Assembly (NCBI GenBank): GCA_012031265.1
Contig: JAAUTY010000008.1
Location: 1 to 64,000, forward strand
DNA length: 64,000 nucleotides
Direction of reading: 5' to 3'
From: Spirulinaceae cyanobacterium SM2_1_0
GTDB lineage: Bacteria > Cyanobacteriota > Cyanobacteriia > Cyanobacteriales > Spirulinaceae
Positions 1 through 10,638 of the stretch are shown here, one piece after another. Below the pieces are notes generated by a model that saw only the letters and a list, made by a program, of their open reading frames with translations, made no database searches and was not told the DNA's origin. How positions within the stretch are numbered: the first letter of the stretch is position 1; each line of letters opens with the position of its first letter. The translations under genes and the position numbers were made by a program.

Positions 1-606
1 AAGGTTGCAAAAACCTTGCACCCCATGATGAAAATCAGGGTCAAAATCTGGAAGCTGGAGAGTATAACCCCTACTTTTCAAGCTGTACAGCGCCCAGAAG
101 CGTTTTGGGGACTTTTTCAGCAAACCCTATTTAGCGACAAGTCCCACACCCCCACTGTCCGTCATAGCTGACCGAAAGCTGGTCATCTGGTTGAACTGCT
201 GTCGAGAACCGGTGAATCAGCGCAGCAGCGGCTATGCCAGCGACACCGCCGCGCCAGATCACCCGTCTTGGCTCGTTTTAGCCGTCGTCGCTGAGGTTCG
301 TATCGAGCGACTGTCCGGAGGTATGCGGCTGGAACGTAACGCGGCTAAAATCGGACTCGCAGCTGTACTGCTCTGCAACACCTTGCCGTCTCGCCTGTGG
401 GCAACCGGCAAACCGTCGGTCGCGAGTCGCACCAAGAAGCTCGGCGTCTTGCAGACGAGATTTTGCGCTCCTGGCGACGGAGCAACAACGGCCGCATCTG
501 GCTCAGAACGATTACAAGCCAGAGCAATGCTGCCGATGAATCGGGCGCTGGCAAAGCCGGGCAAGCGCTGCATGGGTTGATTGCCAATAGACAGCAGATA
601 AACCTG
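1..606. other. No recognisable gene
   Basis: I cannot support a gene here. A plus-strand frame is open from the left edge to a TGA at 169-171 and could be the 3' end of a gene lying outside the window, but its translation matches nothing I know. From about 190 to 600 there are overlapping open frames on both strands, none with a clear ribosome binding site or a familiar motif. The stretch lies downstream of the minus-strand fusion gene that ends at 607. Confidence 0.4.
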
Positions 607-3555
607 TTAGGAGGCTTCAGGCGGTGCCGCGAGCACTTCTAGCAACCCTGCTTGGCCATCAAGGCGAACCAATTGCCCGTCGCGTAGGCGTTCCGTAGCA
701 TTGGGAATATCCATCACTGCTGGGATGCGGTATTCGCGGGCGACGATCGCCCCATGGGAGAGTTGACCCCCCACTTCGGCCACCAGGCCGCCCGCCCGCG
801 CCAACAAGGGTGCCCAGCCAGAGTCTGTATAGGGCACAACGAGGATGGTCTCCGCATTGATGCTTGCCAGGGAGTCGAGGTCGCGAAAGCTTTTCACTAC
901 ACGGACGCGGCCGGTAATCGCGCCGGGGCTAGCGGCGATGCCTCGGAGCTGCTGGCTGGTCGGGAAGGGAGCAGGGGGGATGTAGGCGGACGAGTCTGGC
1001 TGACCGTAGATCGTGTAGGGAACACCGGTCAACTGGCGATCGCGCTCAAACTGCGATCGCCGCTGTTCTAGCAAGGCTGGCAGTCGCTGCCGGAGCGCGC
1101 TGGTTTCCTCAGCCTCCAACAACTGCCGCACCTCCGAAAACTCCAGGAAAAAAATGTCGGCGACGTCAGCCAAGATCCCGGCTTGCTGCCAGCGCCCGGC
1201 CAAGGCGAGTAACGTCCAGCGCAAGTGAGCCAGGAGACGCGAATAGAGTTCAGCGACCTGGCCTTTGAGCACCAAACGTTGCTGAGCTTGCCGCGCCCGC
1301 CAACCTTGCGACTTTGGCGGCGGGTCGGACTCTGGCGGGGGGTGCAGGAGGTATTGTGCAAAGAGTTCACGAGTAGAGCGAGGATCTTCACGCCAGCGGG
1401 GAATGGCAATATCGGTAGCGGCCTCGCTCAGGTAACTGTAACGCTGCAACCACTCCTCAAACTGCGCCAATACCGCTTCGCCATCCGGTAATTCAGCCAG
1501 GCAGGCAAAGAGGGACGGACAGCTATCGACCCCCAACTGTGCAATCGGCAGCACATGACGCGCCTCAGCCGCCAACTGCGCGAGTTCGCGCAGGGATTGC
1601 ACTTCGGGCAGCGGCGAGTTGTCCAACTCCTTGGGAGCAACGCCGAGGAGTGCTTGGCGGAAGGCAAAGCTGAGTGGGGCGAGGATGTTGTAGTAGGTGA
1701 CCCGGCGGAGGATCGAGAGGATACTATCAAGTTGCCAGAATAGTTCTTCCGGGCTGAGTTCTTCGAGCTTTTGGGCTTCGATCTGGTGCAGGCTCCGCTC
1801 GAATAGGGTCGTATCGTCGCGGCGAAAATCGCTGGCTAATTGCCATTCGCGCTGCAACAGACGCAACAAACCGGGTGTATTGCGGAGCGTAGACGCCCAA
1901 GATGGCTTGGAAAAGGGCGCACCCCGGGTCAGAAACTCCAGGCTCTCGGGGGGTAGACCCATCCGCTGAAAGATCTCATTGAGCAAGCTGGCGTTGAAAT
2001 ACGCATGGGCGTAATGCAACGCGGCGGTGTCGTTGAAGTCGAGGTCGTGCGCCCGTTGAGCGAGCACCAGGGTAAAAATATCGCCCCAAACGCCGCAGGT
2101 GAGCGGGCGGTTGATCGACCAGGTGAGCGGGCGAATTGCGCCCGGCAACACTTCAGCGGCAATCTTGCGCGTCCAGATCGGTTGCAAGTTGGTGATCGGC
2201 CGGGCTTGCAGGAGCCAGAGTTTTTCGCCGTCAAAGCTCCATTCGATGTCCTGGGGGATGCCGTAGAAGCGGCGTTCGAGGTCGCGGGCGAGTTGAGCAG
2301 CGGCTTGGATCGGGCCCACGGGCAGATCTCCCTCGCCTTCGACAATCGCGTCTGGAGCGATCGCCCCTTCACTGTCCGCGGTCTCGTTGCAATAGACCCG
2401 ATAACGCTGGGGCGTGAACTGACCCGACACTACCCGCTCTGCTCCCCCCGACAAGGCTTCGACAACGATGGCTTCGCTGTAGCGCTCGAGGGGATCGCGG
2501 CTGAAGGCGACACCGGACACGGTGCCACGAATCTGCGACTGCACGAGTACAGCGAGGGAGGTGTCCGGGAGTTGGCGATCGCGTCGATAGGCGATCGCCT
2601 GTGGTCGCGTATAAGAGGTTTGACAGCATAAAATCGCTGCTTCGAGGGCTGCCGTATCTGTAATGTTGGCAATGCTCTCGTACAGGCCCGCAGCCGATGC
2701 GGCCAGACCATCTTCACCCACAGCCGAAGAGCGGACGATCAGCGGTGCATCGGGAGTTGGTTGCAGCGATAGGGCGAGTGGGCGAGGGTCATCGCCCGCT
2801 GGCAGCACCCAGCCGTCGGGCACCGGATAGCCCCAACGTTTGAGCTGTGCCAAGGTGGCGGCTTTATTCCCCACCTTGCTCGCTTCAAGACGGTCGTTGA
2901 GGGTGAGTAGGGCATTATCGCCCCGGAAGAAGCGGAACATGGTTTGTGAGTCTTGGCTAGCGCCAGTAGTGGGCAGGTCGAGGTCGTCAGGAATTTTTTG
3001 ATAAATCCAGCCAATGGTCAGGGCGAGGGCGATCGCCGCCAGCATCGCGGGCGGATCGCTGGGGTGGCGGAGGCTGAGGATCAGGGCCAGCAAGAACAGG
3101 CCGACGAGCCTGCCGGAGTGGCGATCGCGAAACAAGGTGAAGCTCAGGCCGCCAATAAAGGCAATCAGCGCGGCACCGCCGGGATCATGGGTGACGATGC
3201 CCCAGAAGGCATTCGTCGTCCCTGCTCCCTTGCCCATCCAGTAGCGGCCCATGACCAGCGCAATCAGCGCCACCAATTCCCAAGCCGGTTCGCCTGGAAA
3301 GAAGGCTCGCGCCAGCAAGACGGCAGCAATGCCCTTCGCAGCCTCGGAGCACACCGCGAGAATGCCGACCAGTCGTCCCCCATGATAGAAGGCAGCAGAG
3401 ACTGAAATGTTACCGGTGCCAACTTGTTGCAGATCTTTGCCCGCCAGCGCTCGCATCAGCCAGCCAATCAGGGGCAAGCCTCCCAGCAGTGGACAGAGCA
3501 CAAAGATAATCAGGGCACCCCAAACTGGTGACAGGGGCATCGCACTAAGAGGCAT
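607..3555 (-). CDS. PlsY-like acyltransferase fused to a rifampin-phosphotransferase-like dikinase
   Basis: A 982-residue fusion. Residues 1-195 are hydrophobic and resemble the glycerol-3-phosphate acyltransferase PlsY: a GTGN motif at about 46-49 (GSGN in the family) and KGAGTT at about 109-114 (KGGKGxAT-like). From about 215 to 455 there is a PEP-synthase-type ATP-binding domain (IVRSSAVGED, then LLQARPI at its end). About 400 helical residues follow, then a C-terminal swivelling phosphohistidine domain with GGQLSHGAIVARE, catalytic His near 934. There is no PEP/pyruvate-binding TIM barrel, so the order ATP domain - middle domain - His domain matches rifampin phosphotransferase rather than true PEP synthase. 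The phosphate acceptor is unknown. Start could be Met1 or Met6. Fusions of this kind are, I believe, widespread in cyanobacteria; a link to membrane lipid metabolism is inference. Confidence 0.85.
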   Translation of the reverse strand: MPLSAMPLSPVWGALIIFVLCPLLGGLPLIGWLMRALAGKDLQQVGTGNISVSAAFYHGGRLVGILAVCSEAAKGIAAVLLARAFFPGEPAWELVALIALVMGRYWMGKGAGTTNAFWGIVTHDPGGAALIAFIGGLSFTLFRDRHSGRLVGLFLLALILSLRHPSDPPAMLAAIALALTIGWIYQKIPDDLDLPTTGASQDSQTMFRFFRGDNALLTLNDRLEASKVGNKAATLAQLKRWGYPVPDGWVLPAGDDPRPLALSLQPTPDAPLIVRSSAVGEDGLAASAAGLYESIANITDTAALEAAILCCQTSYTRPQAIAYRRDRQLPDTSLAVLVQSQIRGTVSGVAFSRDPLERYSEAIVVEALSGGAERVVSGQFTPQRYRVYCNETADSEGAIAPDAIVEGEGDLPVGPIQAAAQLARDLERRFYGIPQDIEWSFDGEKLWLLQARPITNLQPIWTRKIAAEVLPGAIRPLTWSINRPLTCGVWGDIFTLVLAQRAHDLDFNDTAALHYAHAYFNASLLNEIFQRMGLPPESLEFLTRGAPFSKPSWASTLRNTPGLLRLLQREWQLASDFRRDDTTLFERSLHQIEAQKLEELSPEELFWQLDSILSILRRVTYYNILAPLSFAFRQALLGVAPKELDNSPLPEVQSLRELAQLAAEARHVLPIAQLGVDSCPSLFACLAELPDGEAVLAQFEEWLQRYSYLSEAATDIAIPRWREDPRSTRELFAQYLLHPPPESDPPPKSQGWRARQAQQRLVLKGQVAELYSRLLAHLRWTLLALAGRWQQAGILADVADIFFLEFSEVRQLLEAEETSALRQRLPALLEQRRSQFERDRQLTGVPYTIYGQPDSSAYIPPAPFPTSQQLRGIAASPGAITGRVRVVKSFRDLDSLASINAETILVVPYTDSGWAPLLARAGGLVAEVGGQLSHGAIVAREYRIPAVMDIPNATERLRDGQLVRLDGQAGLLEVLAAPPEAS

Positions 3556-3634
3556 CGGCGTCAGTACTTTATCGCTCTAAATGCAGACCAGAGCGAGCTA
3601 TGTGCAGCTTAGCAGGTCGCTTGTTAGGCATTTC

Positions 3635-4606
3635 TTAAAATTCAATGCCTAACTTCAGCGCCGGATTATTTTCCCAGCGGTCGGCGACGTGGGCATAGAT
3701 ACAGGTCGTGCGGGGGTCAGCGTGACCGAGCAGATCCTGAACCTGTCGCAGTTCAGCGCCTGATCGCAGTGCCAGGGTTCCGGCTGTGTGGCGGAGACTG
3801 TGGGCGGAGATGGTGCGTCCCGGCGTATGTTTGAGCTGCGCCTGTTTCAGGTAGCCATCAACAATTGTCCGCAAGCCGCGCCGGGTCAGCCGCTGCCCAC
3901 CAGCGCGATTCCCGACCGCGACGAAGAGCGGTTCATCCGGTCGTAAATGATCGCCATTGTCTTGGCGCTTGTCGATGTAGTCTGCCAAGAGCTGGGCGAT
4001 TTGGGGAGTGAGCGGCACGATGCGGATATTGCGCTTACCACAGACGCGAATGCCGCGATTGCGTCCCTGTTGCACAAGGTCACTGATGTTGGCACGGTGC
4101 AGCTCAACCGTGCGCGGCCCTTCCAGCGCCATGAGGGCGAGCAACAGGCGATCGCGCCGGGCTTTGAGGCTATCTCCAGTCGGCACTGCCGCTAGCAATT
4201 GCTCGACCTCGCTCTTTTCGAGGTAACTGATCCGTTCTGCCGGATCCCGTTTTTCGCGCGGCGGCCGAATGCCATTCGCTGGATTCGCGGCGATCAGGCG
4301 GCACTCAAAAGCGGCTTGGTAGAAGCGACGCACGACCGACAGTTTGAGCGCAACCGTGGTGGGCTTGAACTTGCAATGCTCAACAAGCCAGCGGCGATAC
4401 TGCTTGATCTGCTCCGGCCGCGCGGCGGCTGGGGCAATGTCTTGGCGATCGCACCAGAGTAAAAATTGTCGAACTTGGCGGCGATAGGTGTTGAGTGTGT
4501 CTTGCGCCGCATCACCGGCGCTGACATCGATCTGCAAGAAGTCAGCGAAAGCCGCTTGTAGCGCCTCGGTGGTGGGTGTCTCAGGCAGGGAGGCAACAGC
4601 GGTCAT
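3635..4606 (-). CDS. Tyrosine recombinase (XerC/D-like integrase)
   Basis: A 323-residue site-specific recombinase. An N-terminal SAM-like core-binding domain occupies about residues 12-105. The catalytic domain keeps the full set: Arg165 (GPRTVEL), Lys191 (CGKRN), His269 and Arg272 (HSLRH), His295 ([10 protein letters not shown]) and nucleophile Tyr304. Length and composition fit chromosomal XerC/XerD-type enzymes rather than large phage integrases. No tRNA, direct repeat or phage gene lies beside it, so I see no sign that it is marking an integrated element here. It is preceded by the TPR gene on the same strand, 123 bases upstream. Whether it resolves chromosome dimers or is a domesticated orphan cannot be told from the sequence. 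Confidence 0.85.
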   Translation of the reverse strand: MTAVASLPETPTTEALQAAFADFLQIDVSAGDAAQDTLNTYRRQVRQFLLWCDRQDIAPAAARPEQIKQYRRWLVEHCKFKPTTVALKLSVVRRFYQAAFECRLIAANPANGIRPPREKRDPAERISYLEKSEVEQLLAAVPTGDSLKARRDRLLLALMALEGPRTVELHRANISDLVQQGRNRGIRVCGKRNIRIVPLTPQIAQLLADYIDKRQDNGDHLRPDEPLFVAVGNRAGGQRLTRRGLRTIVDGYLKQAQLKHTPGRTISAHSLRHTAGTLALRSGAELRQVQDLLGHADPRTTCIYAHVADRWENNPALKLGIEF

Positions 4607-4729
4607 TACTGAGGGGTAACGCTGGAAACAGTAATTGGCATTATACTGCGCCGGTCATTTTTTGATGCCAATCATCGCCGCTTGGTTTTACCCCCCACCG
4701 GTTCAAAGCCAGCTCGACCGCCCGACGGG

Positions 4730-5818
4730 TCAGTCCAGTTCATTGAGTAGGGCTTCGATGCGCTCGACCCCAGCGCGATCACCCCGACGGCCATAAAGTT
4801 CGCGCGCCATCTGCAACGCTGTAATTGCTTCCCCGGCACGATTATCGCGGCCGCTCAGAGCGAGACCGAGCCGAAAGTAGAGGTCGGGATTGTTTGGTGC
4901 CAGTTCCAGCGCCCGCCGGTAGGCGACCACCGCTGCCAGGTAGGCTTCTTGATCGAGCAACAAATCGCCGATCGCCATTTGAGCCTGCGGCGAGTCATCG
5001 GTGAGGGCTGCGGCACGGCGGTAAAGGGTTTCGGCCGCGACGAGGTTGCCCTGTTCTTGGAGCAGCCGACCCACTGCAATCTGGGTCTCGGGATTCTGAG
5101 CATCCAAACGCGCCGCCTCGGAGAGCCAGCGCAGCGCCGCTTCGCGATCGCCCAATCCCAACATGAAGATACCCAGTTGCAATTTCAGCCGCCCGTTGTT
5201 GGGATAGCGTTGCACCGCTTGCTCCAGCAGACTGAGGGCATTGCGGCCTTGGTCTTGCTCGAGCAGGGCGATCGCCATCAGACCGTAGACATTGCCGCCG
5301 TCCGTATCCAAGCGCGCCGCTTGCGCCAGCGTTTCGTAAGCTGGGGCAAAGTAGCCCTGACGCATCAGCACAACACCGAGACCGATGCGGCTATCGGCGC
5401 GGTTGGGATCCAGCTGGAGCGAGTGCCGATAAGCCAGGGCGGCATTGGCATGATCGCCCAGTTGCCCGAGGCTGTAGGCAAGCGCGTAGTGAAAATCGGG
5501 GTTACGGGAATCGAGGTAGAGCGCCTGACGATAGGCCTGCGCCGCCTCTTGATAATTACCCTGGAGCGCGTAGATGTAGCCGATGCCGGAATATAGCTTC
5601 GGGTCACGACGCTCGTAGAACAGAGCTTGCTGATAGGTTCGCAGCGCCTCAGCATAATTGCCCGCTTCGACGAGGGTGCGGCCCCGCTCCAGCAATTGGC
5701 GAAATTGCTCATTATTAGCGGCTGACTGAGCGGCGGCAGGGCGGGCGATGACGACAGGAGTCGCCGCCGCGAGCAGCAGCAAGCCACTGAGGGCCGTAGT
5801 ACGAAGGAAGTGGTTCAT
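4730..5818 (-). CDS. Exported TPR-repeat protein
   Basis: A 362-residue protein with an N-terminal signal peptide: basic start, hydrophobic run, then an AAAQ-type cleavage site near residue 31. The rest is tetratricopeptide repeats, roughly nine units of 34 residues (for example NYAEALRTYQQAL, NYQEAAQAYRQAL, DHANAALAYRHSL). TPR arrays bind other proteins; the partner is unknown. It follows fcl by 44 bases on the same strand, so it may be co-transcribed with the glycan genes and help assemble an envelope or export complex, but that rests on position only. Confidence 0.8.
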   Translation of the reverse strand: MNHFLRTTALSGLLLLAAATPVVIARPAAAQSAANNEQFRQLLERGRTLVEAGNYAEALRTYQQALFYERRDPKLYSGIGYIYALQGNYQEAAQAYRQALYLDSRNPDFHYALAYSLGQLGDHANAALAYRHSLQLDPNRADSRIGLGVVLMRQGYFAPAYETLAQAARLDTDGGNVYGLMAIALLEQDQGRNALSLLEQAVQRYPNNGRLKLQLGIFMLGLGDREAALRWLSEAARLDAQNPETQIAVGRLLQEQGNLVAAETLYRRAAALTDDSPQAQMAIGDLLLDQEAYLAAVVAYRRALELAPNNPDLYFRLGLALSGRDNRAGEAITALQMARELYGRRGDRAGVERIEALLNELD

Positions 5819-5862
5819 GCAACGAGGAGGAGGGCAATTCGTTCAACTGATCGCCAGCGTCA

Positions 5863-6815
<953 letters not shown>

Positions 6816-6854
6816 GATCTTGCCCTCTGCGATAACCTTGCCGCCGCGCCTGCC

Positions 6855-7940
6855 CTAATCCACGGTACTGCCCATATTCTGACGGATGTAGGCATTATCC
6901 GCCAGTAGTTTCGGCCCGATCTCGGCCTTATGCTTCGACTCCAGACCCAAGGCAGCGAGGTCAGCCTCAACCATCAGGTGAACCAATTCTTGGAAGCTGA
7001 CCGAAGGCTCCCAGCCCAGTTGCTGCTTCGCCTTGCTACAGTCACCGATCAACAGATCCACCTCTGCTGGCCGCAGATAGCGGGGATCAAATTCTACATA
7101 GTCTTGCCAGTTGAGCTCGACGTACTGGAAGGCAAGCTCCAGAAATTCACGGATTTCATGGGTTTCGTTCATGGCGATCACATAGTCATCCGGCGTCGGT
7201 TGCTGGAGCATCAGCCACATAGCACGCACATAGTCCTTGGCGTAGCCCCAGTCGCGCTTTGAGTCCAGGTTGCCGAGATAGATCTTCTTCTGCTTCCCAG
7301 CGACGATGCGGGCCACCGCGCGGGTGATCTTGCGGGTGACAAAGGTTTCACCGCGTCGAGGCGACTCGTGATTGAAGAGGATACCGTTGCAGGCGAACAG
7401 GTTGTAAGACTCGCGATAGTTGATCGTCTGCCAGTGGGCATAGACCTTGGCGCAGGAATAAGGGCTGCGCGGATAGAACGGTGTGGTTTCCGACTGCGGC
7501 ACTTCTTGAACTTTGCCAAACATCTCCGAGGAACCCGCTTGGTAGAAGCGAACTTCGTTGCCTGTGCGCTGCTGATAGTCGCGGATCGCCTCCAGCAGGC
7601 GCAGTACCCCCATGCCGACTGTATCGACCGTATATTCTGGAGAATCGAAGCTGACGCGGACGTGGGATTGCGCGCCGAGGTTGTAGATTTCTTGGGGTTG
7701 CACTTCCTCAATCAAGCGGCGCAGGGTCGTGCCATCGGTGAGGTCGCCGTAATGCAGAAAGAACTTGGCGCTCTCGTTGTGCGGATCGACATAGATATGG
7801 TCAATGCGATCCGTATTGAAGGTTGAGGTGCGGCGGATGATCCCGTGAACCTCATAGCCTTTCTCGAGCAATAATTCGCTGAGATAGGATCCATCCTGAC
7901 CGGTGACCCCTGTAATCAGGGCGCGCTTGATTTCCGTCAT
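6855..7940 (-). CDS. gmd: GDP-mannose 4,6-dehydratase
   Basis: A 361-residue SDR-family enzyme that converts GDP-mannose to GDP-4-keto-6-deoxymannose, the first step to GDP-fucose and related deoxysugars. It has the NADP-binding [11 protein letters not shown] motif at residues 9-19, [13 protein letters not shown], the [10 protein letters not shown] segment with catalytic Ser/Glu, [10 protein letters not shown] carrying the active Tyr-Lys pair, and [16 protein letters not shown]. All are diagnostic for Gmd. It is followed by fcl on the same strand and preceded by the sugar-phosphate transferase, making a compact glycan gene cluster. The reading frame is intact, unlike its neighbours. Confidence 0.97.
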   Translation of the reverse strand: MTEIKRALITGVTGQDGSYLSELLLEKGYEVHGIIRRTSTFNTDRIDHIYVDPHNESAKFFLHYGDLTDGTTLRRLIEEVQPQEIYNLGAQSHVRVSFDSPEYTVDTVGMGVLRLLEAIRDYQQRTGNEVRFYQAGSSEMFGKVQEVPQSETTPFYPRSPYSCAKVYAHWQTINYRESYNLFACNGILFNHESPRRGETFVTRKITRAVARIVAGKQKKIYLGNLDSKRDWGYAKDYVRAMWLMLQQPTPDDYVIAMNETHEIREFLELAFQYVELNWQDYVEFDPRYLRPAEVDLLIGDCSKAKQQLGWEPSVSFQELVHLMVEADLAALGLESKHKAEIGPKLLADNAYIRQNMGSTVD

Positions 7941-8094
7941 CCTCTATGTTTCCTCATGCTGAAATGAGCCGCTCACTGTTCAAAATCTGTTCAGCGGCGA
8001 TCGCCCCGCGGCCGCCCCGACAGATGCGTGCCACCCGCACGCCAGCTAACTTAAAAGTTTAATCGATTTGCCCAGCGGCGTCAGGGCGATCGCC

Positions 8095-8813
8095 TCAGTA
8101 ACCGCCACTCTGGCGCGGAAACAGCATCACGGCGATCGTTTTGAGCACGATCAGCCCATCCAGCCACCAAGTGCGGTAGCTGGCGTAGTAGGCATCGATC
8201 TGCACCCGCTGCCTGTAAGGAATATCGTTGCGCCCGGACACCTGCCAGAGTCCGGTGATGCCGGGCTTGACCGTCAGGACTTTTGCCATCGTCCGGCCGT
8301 AGCGGGGCAACTCCTCCGGCACCAAGGCCGCGGCCCGACAACGCTCATATCCCCCTTGAGCACATTCCAGAACTGGGGGAATTCATCCAAGCTGGTGTAG
8401 CGTAAAAAGCGACCGATCGGGGTGACGCGCGGATCACGGCGCAGCTTGAAGTCAGCCTCAAATTCGGCGCGCAGTTGCGGGGAGCTGTTGACCAAAGCGG
8501 CGAGCTGCTGATCGGCATTATTGACCATGGTGCGAAATTTGATGCAGCCAAAGTGGCGAAAGTCTTTGCCGACGCGCTCTTGGACGTAAAAAATCGGCCC
8601 CGCGGAGGTCAGGGCGACGATCGCCGCCAGCAGCGCATAGAGGGGCGCACAGAGACTGAGAACCAGGAGGGCAAAAATGATGTCGAACAGGCGCTGGCTG
8701 TGCGGGCTGTTGAGCTGCCGTGCCAGCCAGTGCTTGTGGTGTCGCCGGGTTGGGAGTGGAATTTTCCAGCCATGCAGTCCCTTGCTGGCCGTCCACTGGC
8801 TTTCGTAGGTCAT
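8095..8813 (-). pseudogene. Undecaprenyl-phosphate sugar-phosphate transferase, frameshifted
   Basis: A polyprenyl glycosylphosphotransferase of the WcaJ/WbaP core type, which loads the first sugar phosphate onto the lipid carrier for exopolysaccharide or O-antigen synthesis. The first part has a membrane helix (SQRLFDIIFALLVLS), VQERVG, KFRTM and GDMSVVGPRP. The remainder lies in another frame and carries VPEELPRYG, KPGITGLWQVSGRND and the C-terminal FPRQSGGY. One base added near 8325/8326 restores GPRP-L-VPEELPRY and gives about 239 residues. The open frame also allows a start at 8849, but the Met at 8813 is closer to the usual length. Same direction as gmd and the glycosyltransferase. Confidence 0.85.
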
Positions 8814-8852
8814 GTCCGAGTTCTCACTGCTCACACCACACAATCCCAACCA

Positions 8853-10067
8853 TCATACGCGCTGGCTGGCGCGCTGCTTAGCCGTCGGGGAGGGACAGTA
8901 CCGTCGGCTGCTGCTGACTAAACCACTGCTGGCTACAACGTTCCAGCGCCGCCAGATAGCGATCGCGAAACACCTGCGGCGCAAACCGTTGGGCTTGTTG
9001 ATAACACGCTTCAGGGGCGATCGCCCCGATCGGGCAACAAATTCACGCAGCGCCGCCACCAATGCCGTCGGCGTCTGGGGCGCGAAGTGCCACCCCGTCG
9101 CCAGCTCGGGAGACTGCCGCCAGTCGCGTATAGTTTCCAGCGTGCCCCCAGCCCCATAGGCGATCACCGGCGTACCACAAGCCTGCGCCTCCACGGGTGC
9201 GATGCCGAAGTCCTCACAAGCGGCGTAGACAAATGCTTGCGCCCGCGCCATGTAATCAGCCACTACAGTATCGGGTTGTGCGCCCAAAAGTTGCACGTTG
9301 GCTTGTGCCAGTTGTGTAAGCCGTGCCCGCTCGGGGCCGTCGCCGATCACCACCAGCGGCCAGCCCAGCTCGTTGAAGGCGCGGACGATCAACTCGACCT
9401 GTTTGTAGCTCACCAACCGGGAGACGGTGAGAAAGAAATCCTCTTTTTGTGCCTGGAACGGGAAGCGTGCTAGCTCCACCGGCGGATAGATCACCTCGGC
9501 GGAGCGACGGTAGCAGCGCCAGATGCGGCGAGCCGTGTGCTGCGAGTTGGCGATGAAGTAGTCCACCCGGTTCGCGGCGAGGGTATCCCACTGGCGCAGA
9601 TAGTGCAGCAACAGCCGCGTCGCCAGCCCGGGCAGGCCGCGTCCGAGTCGGGAGGCTTGCAGGTACTCAAAGGTCAGATCCCAGGCGTAGCGCATCGGCG
9701 CATGGCAGTAGCAGATGTGCAGTTGGTGCGATCGCGTTAGCACCCCCTTCGCCACGGCGTGGGAGGAAGAGAGGATGATGTCGTAATCACCCAAGTCTAA
9801 TTGTTCGATCGCTAGAGGTAACAACGGTAGATACTTCTGCACACCCGCCCGCGCCCGGGGGAAGTGCTGCAAGAAGCTGGTACCAATCGGGCGACCGTAG
9901 AGATAACTGTCGGGGTTGCTGGACTCGAAGTCGATCAGACTAAAAACAGCGGCATCCAGGTGACGAAGGATCTCACGGACGACGAGTTCGGAGCCACCCG
10001 TCGCCAGTGGCGTCAGCCATTCATGGACGAGGGCAATGGAGCGGGTGGACAGTTCGGGGGGGAGCAA
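8853..10067 (-). CDS. GT-B glycosyltransferase (family 4-like), C-terminal frameshift
   Basis: A retaining glycosyltransferase with a GT-B fold. The N-terminal half has the acceptor-domain start VHEWLTPLATGGSE. The C-terminal half has the nucleotide-sugar motif (TVSRLVSYKQVELIVRAF, VVIGDGPE) and the E-x7-E signature CEDFGIAPVEAQACGTPVIAYG. Up to EFVAR the protein looks normal; the last 50 or so residues as read are non-sense-like and basic. Adding one base near 9029 (CGAT|CGGGG) gives a sensible C-terminus beginning GAIAPEACYQQAQRFAPQVF and ending at a TAA at 8878-8880, which is family-like. Donor and acceptor are unknown; position beside gmd and fcl suggests work on the same surface glycan. 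Confidence 0.85.
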   Translation of the reverse strand: MLPPELSTRSIALVHEWLTPLATGGSELVVREILRHLDAAVFSLIDFESSNPDSYLYGRPIGTSFLQHFPRARAGVQKYLPLLPLAIEQLDLGDYDIILSSSHAVAKGVLTRSHQLHICYCHAPMRYAWDLTFEYLQASRLGRGLPGLATRLLLHYLRQWDTLAANRVDYFIANSQHTARRIWRCYRRSAEVIYPPVELARFPFQAQKEDFFLTVSRLVSYKQVELIVRAFNELGWPLVVIGDGPERARLTQLAQANVQLLGAQPDTVVADYMARAQAFVYAACEDFGIAPVEAQACGTPVIAYGAGGTLETIRDWRQSPELATGWHFAPQTPTALVAALREFVARSGRSPLKRVINKPNGLRRRCFAIAIWRRWNVVASSGLVSSSRRYCPSPTAKQRASQRV

Positions 10068-10093
10068 GCCAGTAGCGTCTGGATGGGAAAGCG

Positions 10094-10627
10094 TCAGGAT
10101 ACTTTTATCATGTCGGCGGCGAGTTCCTGGAAAATGCGATTCACATTGTCACCTGTCTTCGCGGAGGTGGTGTAGGTAGCAATGACCTGCGGGCGATCGC
10201 GAAAGGAATACTCAGCCTGTAACTCGGTGAGCTGCGCGGCTGAGAGCAGATCGACCTTGTTGAAGGCGATGATGATCGAACCGGTTTTATTGACTGAGAA
10301 AAATAGATCCAGATGATCGTGGAGGTGTTTCACAGTCTCCGGTCGTTTGACATCAGCGACGATGATCGCGCCTTTTGAGCCTTGTAGATAGCTGGGGGCG
10401 ATCGCCTTGAACTGGGTCTGACCTTCAATGTCCCAAATCAACAACTCAACATCAGTCACGCCAGCAGCAGTCGGCTGCGGCAGCTTCGCGACCTTGCGGG
10501 AGAGCTTGACGCCTACGGTGGAGAGATATTCGTCACTGAACTGTCCATCTACGAAGCGGCGGATCAAACTAGTTTTCCCAACGCTGAAATCACCAACGAG
10601 GCAAATTTTTCGGGCTAAATCGCTCAT
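10094..10627 (-). CDS. Rab/Rho-like small GTPase
   Basis: A 177-residue Ras-superfamily GTPase. It has the P-loop GDFSVGKTS (12-20), an effector-region Thr near 37, WDIEGQ (65-70, with the Gln used for hydrolysis), NKVD (123-126) and TSAK (154-157). There is no C-terminal cysteine, so no prenylation signal. I chose the Met at 10625-10627: it begins MSDLARK and puts the P-loop at the normal place, whereas the longer open frame would overlap the upstream gene. It starts 11 bases after the stop of the OmpA/BON gene, so the two are almost certainly co-transcribed. Prokaryotic GTPases of this type usually pair with Roadblock/longin-fold regulators; the neighbour appears to hold such a domain. Confidence 0.9.
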   Translation of the reverse strand: MSDLARKICLVGDFSVGKTSLIRRFVDGQFSDEYLSTVGVKLSRKVAKLPQPTAAGVTDVELLIWDIEGQTQFKAIAPSYLQGSKGAIIVADVKRPETVKHLHDHLDLFFSVNKTGSIIIAFNKVDLLSAAQLTELQAEYSFRDRPQVIATYTTSAKTGDNVNRIFQELAADMIKVS

Positions 10628-10638
10628 CAACTCACCAA

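Noticed and set aside
191-580. Open frames on both strands near the left edge
   Set aside because: No family match, no ribosome site, and the frames overlap one another on opposite strands, as expected of GC-rich non-coding sequence.
3635-4606. Integrase as a marker of a prophage or genomic island
   Set aside because: No att-like repeat, tRNA, phage gene or composition change next to it.
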